NCBI RefSeq assembly: GCF_900112595.1
Contig: NZ_FOMI01000006.1
Location: 1 to 46,819, forward strand
DNA: 46,819 nt
Source: Algibacter pectinivorans
Lineage (GTDB): Bacteria > Bacteroidota > Bacteroidia > Flavobacteriales > Flavobacteriaceae
Reading direction: 5' to 3'
Positions 43,704 through 46,819 of the stretch are shown one piece after another; the first letter of the stretch is position 1, and each line of letters starts with the position of its first letter. A program made the translations under genes and the position numbers. The notes under the pieces are model-generated. The model searched no databases. It had not been told where the DNA came from and was given only the letters and a program-made list of their open reading frames with translations.

Positions 43704-44280
43704 AACTGAGCATAGGCATTTTATAATCTTTAAGCCCTTTGGGTATTTAAGTCAGTTTGCGAGTAACGACTCCAAACAGCAATCGAAAAAATTTTTAGGA
43801 CGTTTACATGATTTTCCGGAAGGAATTATGGCGATTGGTAGGTTGGACGAAGCTTCGGAAGGTTTGTTGCTACTCACAACCAATGGTAAAATGAGTGCGC
43901 ATATTAACAGCCAGAAGGTTGATAAGGAATATTACGCTCAGGTTGATGGCGATATTACCGAGGCTGCTATTGCCCAATTACAAACAGGTGTAGATATTCG
44001 GGTAGAAGGTGAGATGTATAGCACAAAGCCGTGTAAAGCTTTTAAACTAGAATCTATTCCTGTGTTACCTAAACGTGCTAAAAAGATACGAGATGACAGA
44101 CATGGACCAACCAGTTGGGTGTCTATAACTTTAAACGAAGGTAAATTTAGGCAGGTTAGAAAAATGACTTCGGTGGTTGGTTTTCCTACGTTGCGATTAG
44201 TTCGAGTTAGAGTAGGAGGTATTCATATAAATACTATGGATGCTGGTGAGGTTATTGAGGTTACCGAGTTTGACTTGTGA
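43690..44280 (+). CDS. rluE: RsuA/RluE-type pseudouridine synthase
   Basis: 196 residues. The motif AIGRLDEASEGLLLLTTNG carries the catalytic Asp53. FIIFKPFGYLSQFASND is typical of RluE, which modifies U2457 of 23S rRNA in E. coli, and the C-terminal LNEGKFRQVRKMTSVVGFPTLRLVRVRVGGI is the family ending. There is no S4 domain, as in RluE. It overlaps topB by 14 bp, so it is read from the same transcript. Confidence 0.9.
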   Translation: MEAYKTEHRHFIIFKPFGYLSQFASNDSKQQSKKFLGRLHDFPEGIMAIGRLDEASEGLLLLTTNGKMSAHINSQKVDKEYYAQVDGDITEAAIAQLQTGVDIRVEGEMYSTKPCKAFKLESIPVLPKRAKKIRDDRHGPTSWVSITLNEGKFRQVRKMTSVVGFPTLRLVRVRVGGIHINTMDAGEVIEVTEFDL

Positions 44281-44340
44281 AATTTCAAGTGTAGCGGAAC
44301 TACTGAAGCTATACGTATATTCTAGATAAAAGGAGATTTA

Positions 44341-44494
44341 CCCGCGTTATGGATTGTAGTGGAAGGCCCACAGCACGATGAAGGAGGTACGAGTATTTGT
44401 AGTCTTTCGACCTTGCTCAAGACTGGCTCCAAGCCCGAACGCCTGTCCTGAGTGAAGTCGAAGGGTGTGGTAACCTGCCGGCAAGTAGCATCCC
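44341..44494 (-). repeat. Dispersed intergenic repeat, copy C
   Basis: On the minus strand it reads TGCCGGCAGGTTACCACAC, then CCTTCGACTTCACTCAGGAC, GTTCGGGCTT, a variable centre, and CTGTGGGCCTTCCACTACAATCC with ATAACGCGGG. This is the order of copy A with about 25 extra bases in the centre. A 75-codon frame (44347-44574) is only translated repeat. It fills the gap between rluE and the membrane-protein gene. Confidence 0.7.
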
Positions 44495-44501
44495 AAATAC
44501 T

Positions 44502-45143
44502 TTAAGATTCTAACTTTTTTAACTCTTTGTAATTGTGGTTTAAACGCTTTAAAAGAATACCATAAATAAGCCAATAAAATAATAGTAATACTCCAATTAC
44601 AATGCCTATTACAACTAAGGTTACCATAAAAATAACTGCGTAAAATTTAAATACTTCGCCGTTTGCCGAGGCTAATTCTAACTGGCTTGAAAATTCGGGA
44701 TTATGATTAAAGTTATAAAAAACCCCAATAAAAGCGCCAATAAAAAGCGATGCCAGGTTGAAAATAACGTACTGTTTTACGGTTCTTCTAGTTTTTAAGA
44801 TATTCTCCATTAGGGTTTTGGAGCTATCGGTAGTCGAGATGTTTTTGTAGTTTTTATAAAATAAATAGAAAAAATAGATTAATACCGCATAACTTATTAC
44901 AGTTATTGGAATTAATATATGGTTTATGTTTAATTCGTCTATTTTATTAGCATATACACTTCCTTTAAATGCAAATGAAATGGATAACCAAAACCCGAAT
45001 TCTAGCAGACTGATTATAAATATCCATTTTACAATGGAGGACGATTTCTTTAAAATCATCTTGTATATATCATTATAGGAAAGCTTAGGGTAATTGTTGT
45101 TCCCCTTATTCCAGTCTTTTTTTAATAAATCTAATTCATCCAT
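44502..45143 (-). CDS. Membrane protein downstream of ECF sigma factor
   Basis: 213 residues. A 35-residue cytoplasmic N terminus (MDELDLLKKDWNKGNNNYPKLSY) precedes four membrane helices (about 39-60, 73-97, 123-146 and 173-200) and a charged C terminus (LKRLNHNYKELKKLES). It starts 4 bp after the sigma-factor stop. Genes in this place often encode anti-sigma factors, but no known anti-sigma domain is recognised, so the role is inferred. Confidence 0.75.
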   Translation of the reverse strand: MDELDLLKKDWNKGNNNYPKLSYNDIYKMILKKSSSIVKWIFIISLLEFGFWLSISFAFKGSVYANKIDELNINHILIPITVISYAVLIYFFYLFYKNYKNISTTDSSKTLMENILKTRRTVKQYVIFNLASLFIGAFIGVFYNFNHNPEFSSQLELASANGEVFKFYAVIFMVTLVVIGIVIGVLLLFYWLIYGILLKRLNHNYKELKKLES

Positions 45144-45147
45144 AATG

Positions 45148-45642
45148 TTACGGATTTAATATGGCTTTAAGTTTCGTTTTAATTCTATTCATTTTTACTC
45201 GTGCATTTACGGAACTTATACCAAGTGTTTCACTAATTTCTTTATAGTCTTTGTCTTCTAAATACAGAAAGACCAAGGCTTTTTCAATATCGTTTAGTTG
45301 ATGTACTGCTTTATATAGGGTTTTTAACTGTTGTTCTTCGGTATCATCATAATCTTCTGCCTTAATTTTAAATTCTACACCTGCGTAATCTTGTGTATTA
45401 ATGGTACGTTTAGATTTCCGGTAGAGCGTTATTGCTGTGTTTAACCCTACGCGATACATCCAGGTACTAAATTTTGCATCGCCCCTAAATTTTGGGTATG
45501 CGCGCCAAAGTTGTATGGTTATTTCTTGAAATAAATCGTTATGTGCGTCGTAATTATTAGTGTACAAACGGCAAACTTTGTGCACAATATTTTGATGCTT
45601 TTCTAACAACTCTACAAAACTATGTTCTAGCTCTTTATTCAA
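45148..45642 (-). CDS. ECF-type RNA polymerase sigma factor
   Basis: 164 residues. Sigma-70 region 2 is at about 16-80 (IVHKVCRLYTNNYDAHNDLFQEITIQLWRAYPKFRGDAKFSTWMYRVGLNTAITLYRK) and region 4 at about 105-158 (LNDIEKALVFLYLEDKDYKEISETLGISSVNARVKMNRIKTKL). It lacks region 3, as ECF factors do. The next gene, 4 bp on, encodes a membrane protein that may control it. The stretch upstream has TTTTTG and TAAGTTTT, a near match to the housekeeping promoter, when read on the minus strand. Confidence 0.92.
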   Translation of the reverse strand: MNKELEHSFVELLEKHQNIVHKVCRLYTNNYDAHNDLFQEITIQLWRAYPKFRGDAKFSTWMYRVGLNTAITLYRKSKRTINTQDYAGVEFKIKAEDYDDTEEQQLKTLYKAVHQLNDIEKALVFLYLEDKDYKEISETLGISSVNARVKMNRIKTKLKAILNP

Positions 45643-45762
45643 TGGTGTGGTTTAGTTACTTTATAAGTAGTTTAAAACTTAAAATTGTTACAAGTAAACA
45701 AAAATTAATTTTACGATTAGTGTTTTTTTATAAATATTGATTTTGAAGTTAGCCTAATTGAT

Positions 45763-45805
45763 AGAAAAAAAATAGCCGTTTAAAACGTTAATTGTTTTAA
45801 ACGGC
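45763..45805 (-). terminator. Rho-independent terminator of the coiled-coil protein gene
   Basis: GCCGTTTAAAAC (45775-45786) and GTTTTAAACGGC (45794-45805) form a perfect 12-bp stem with a 7-nt loop. Read on the minus strand it is followed by TATTTTTTTTC. It lies 54 bp after the stop of the partial gene. Confidence 0.85.
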
Positions 45806-45859
45806 TTGATTTTTATTGTGTTAAGTTTTACAGGCAAATACCAGACTAGAAATAAAAAC

Positions 45860-46819
45860 TTAATCGATACACTTTAATTTATCCATAAAAAATTCTTTAT
45901 ACTCTATAAAATTAATGTCTTTTGTGCCTTTCGTACCTCTTAAAACAATAGATTTAATTGGCGAACTTTTTAGAACGCTTTTTTGATCGTTAGTTAAAAT
46001 GGCTTTAAAATGGAATACATCACCACATTCTATATCCCAAGAATGATAGAACGTTACTGTACGATTATTTTCTAAGGTTATTTTTAAACTAGAACGCTGA
46101 TTTGGTAGGTAAGACGCGCAACCTAAGTCTTCGGATAAATTAAAAAACACATTTGATTTAACACCTTGTTGGTATAATTCGGCTGTTAATTTATTCGATA
46201 TACTATATTCCTCAGTTCTTTTGGTGGTTATGTTATAGAATCTATCATAATCATTAATTTGATAATGACACTCATTTCTATATTTCATTCTTTCGGCTAA
46301 AGCCATGGCTTCTGCATTCATTTCTTCTTCTGGTTGAGCATTCAAGGCATTTTGAGCTAAAGCAGTAGTTCTTCTTAAAGCTTCAAGTTCTTTTCTTTCC
46401 TTTTCTATTATTTTTGCAATAGAATCATTTTGTTTCTTTAATTCAATTAGTTTTTGAGCTTCTTTTTTTCTTGCTTTCGCAATAGAGTCGTTTATGTTTG
46501 CTTGTTTAATTTGTTGACTTATCACTGCACGTTCTGCTTTTATAGCAGATTCTCTACGTTTTTTAATCTCTAGCACCTTTTTAGATTCAAGTTTTGTCGT
46601 CGCTTTATCTTCGGCTTCTTTTTGCTTTTGAAATTCTAGTTTTCGTTTAGCTTCAAGTGCCGCTTTTTCTTCAGCTTCTTTTTGCTTTTGAAATTCTAGT
46701 TTTCGTTTAGCTTCAAGTGCCGCTTTTTCTTCAGCTTCTTTTTGCTTTTGAAGTTCTAGCTTTCGTTTAGCTTCCAGTGCTGCTTTTTCTTCGGCTTCTT
46801 TTTGCTTTTGAAGTTCTAG
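45860..46819 (-). CDS. Coiled-coil protein with 20-residue tandem repeats, N-terminal part outside window
   Basis: The frame is open from the stop at 45860 to the window edge, 320 codons, so the GTG at 46576 is not the true start and the gene continues beyond the window. The window-side N terminus is repeats of KLEFQKQKEAEEKAALEAKR type (period 60 bp), then more charged helix (KKQNDSIAKIIEKERKELEAL). The last 145 residues form a globular beta-rich domain: NECHYQINDYDRFYNITTKRTEEYSISNKL...IVLRGTKGTKDINFIEYKEFFMDKLKCID. I do not recognise this domain. Whether the protein is secreted cannot be judged from this part. Confidence 0.8.
   Translation of the reverse strand, partial: LELQKQKEAEEKAALEAKRKLELQKQKEAEEKAALEAKRKLEFQKQKEAEEKAALEAKRKLEFQKQKEAEDKATTKLESKKVLEIKKRRESAIKAERAVISQQIKQANINDSIAKARKKEAQKLIELKKQNDSIAKIIEKERKELEALRRTTALAQNALNAQPEEEMNAEAMALAERMKYRNECHYQINDYDRFYNITTKRTEEYSISNKLTAELYQQGVKSNVFFNLSEDLGCASYLPNQRSSLKITLENNRTVTFYHSWDIECGDVFHFKAILTNDQKSVLKSSPIKSIVLRGTKGTKDINFIEYKEFFMDKLKCID
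46616..46819 (-). repeat. 60-bp in-frame tandem repeats
   Basis: The 60 bases at 46621-46680 and 46681-46740 are identical, 46741-46800 differs at a few positions, and 46801-46819 begins another copy. Each encodes 20 residues of Glu/Lys/Ala-rich coiled coil. The copy number beyond the window is unknown. Confidence 0.9.

Noticed and set aside
44347-44574. Open frame of 75 codons on the minus strand
   Set aside because: It translates repeat copy C and runs into the 3' part of the real membrane-protein gene in another frame.
46616-46819. Regular repeats as a possible CRISPR array
   Set aside because: Units are contiguous 60-bp copies without spacers and encode an in-frame coiled coil.

Overview
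The window is AT-rich chromosomal DNA from a marine-type member of Flavobacteriaceae (Bacteroidota). Supporting signs are a type IX secretion (T9SS) C-terminal sorting domain, Bacteroidota-style promoter boxes (TAnnTTTG), A-rich leaders instead of Shine-Dalgarno sites, DUF2807/PspC/PadR and MoxR/DUF58 gene sets typical of the group, and short GC-rich palindromic repeats between genes. I see no phage, transposase or CRISPR array. The species cannot be fixed from the sequence alone.

Left part (1-10.9 kb): the 3' end of xylA, a LacI-family regulator on the minus strand, and a nine-gene plus-strand operon for hexuronate catabolism. UxaC, an SDR-type fructuronate reductase and UxuA would turn glucuronate into 2-keto-3-deoxygluconate (KDG). 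KduI and KduD would turn the 5-keto-4-deoxyuronate released by polysaccharide lyases into KDG as well. A complete TRAP transporter (lipoprotein DctP, DctQ, DctM) brings uronates in, and a DUF4861 lipoprotein of unknown function sits in the middle. A promoter with two GTGTGC-type palindromes lies in the divergent intergenic region. KDG kinase and aldolase are not in the window.

Middle (11-24 kb): trxB; tRNA-Pro(GGG); a minus-strand envelope-stress-like group (PadR, PspC/multi-TM protein, two DUF2807 proteins); DUF4870, DUF4442 and AIM24-like proteins; a TPR/transmembrane/HTH regulator; a large secreted Asp-box protein with a T9SS tail; and a 65-aa conserved-looking small protein.

24-29.3 kb: a four-gene set of a Cys-motif small membrane protein, MbnP-like lipoprotein, MbnH/MauG-like di-haem enzyme and a Cys-motif outer-membrane-like protein, which suggests copper handling and enzymatic tryptophan modification. 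Next to it is a divergent oxyR/dps pair.

29.4-36 kb: a minus-strand operon SpoIIM-DUF4129-DUF4350-MoxR-DUF58-unknown, with an RDD protein divergent from it. 36-47 kb: a TRIC-type channel, a lipoprotein peptidyl-prolyl isomerase, NUDIX CoA pyrophosphatase, an acyltransferase, a frameshifted recQ, topB, a RluE-type pseudouridine synthase, an ECF sigma factor with a membrane protein, and the 3' part of a coiled-coil protein with 60-bp tandem repeats running off the window.

The most interesting items are the MbnP/MbnH-type locus, the two-palindrome promoter of the uronate operon, the nested intergenic repeat family (three copies), the recQ frameshift, and the SpoIIM/MoxR/DUF58/RDD membrane module.
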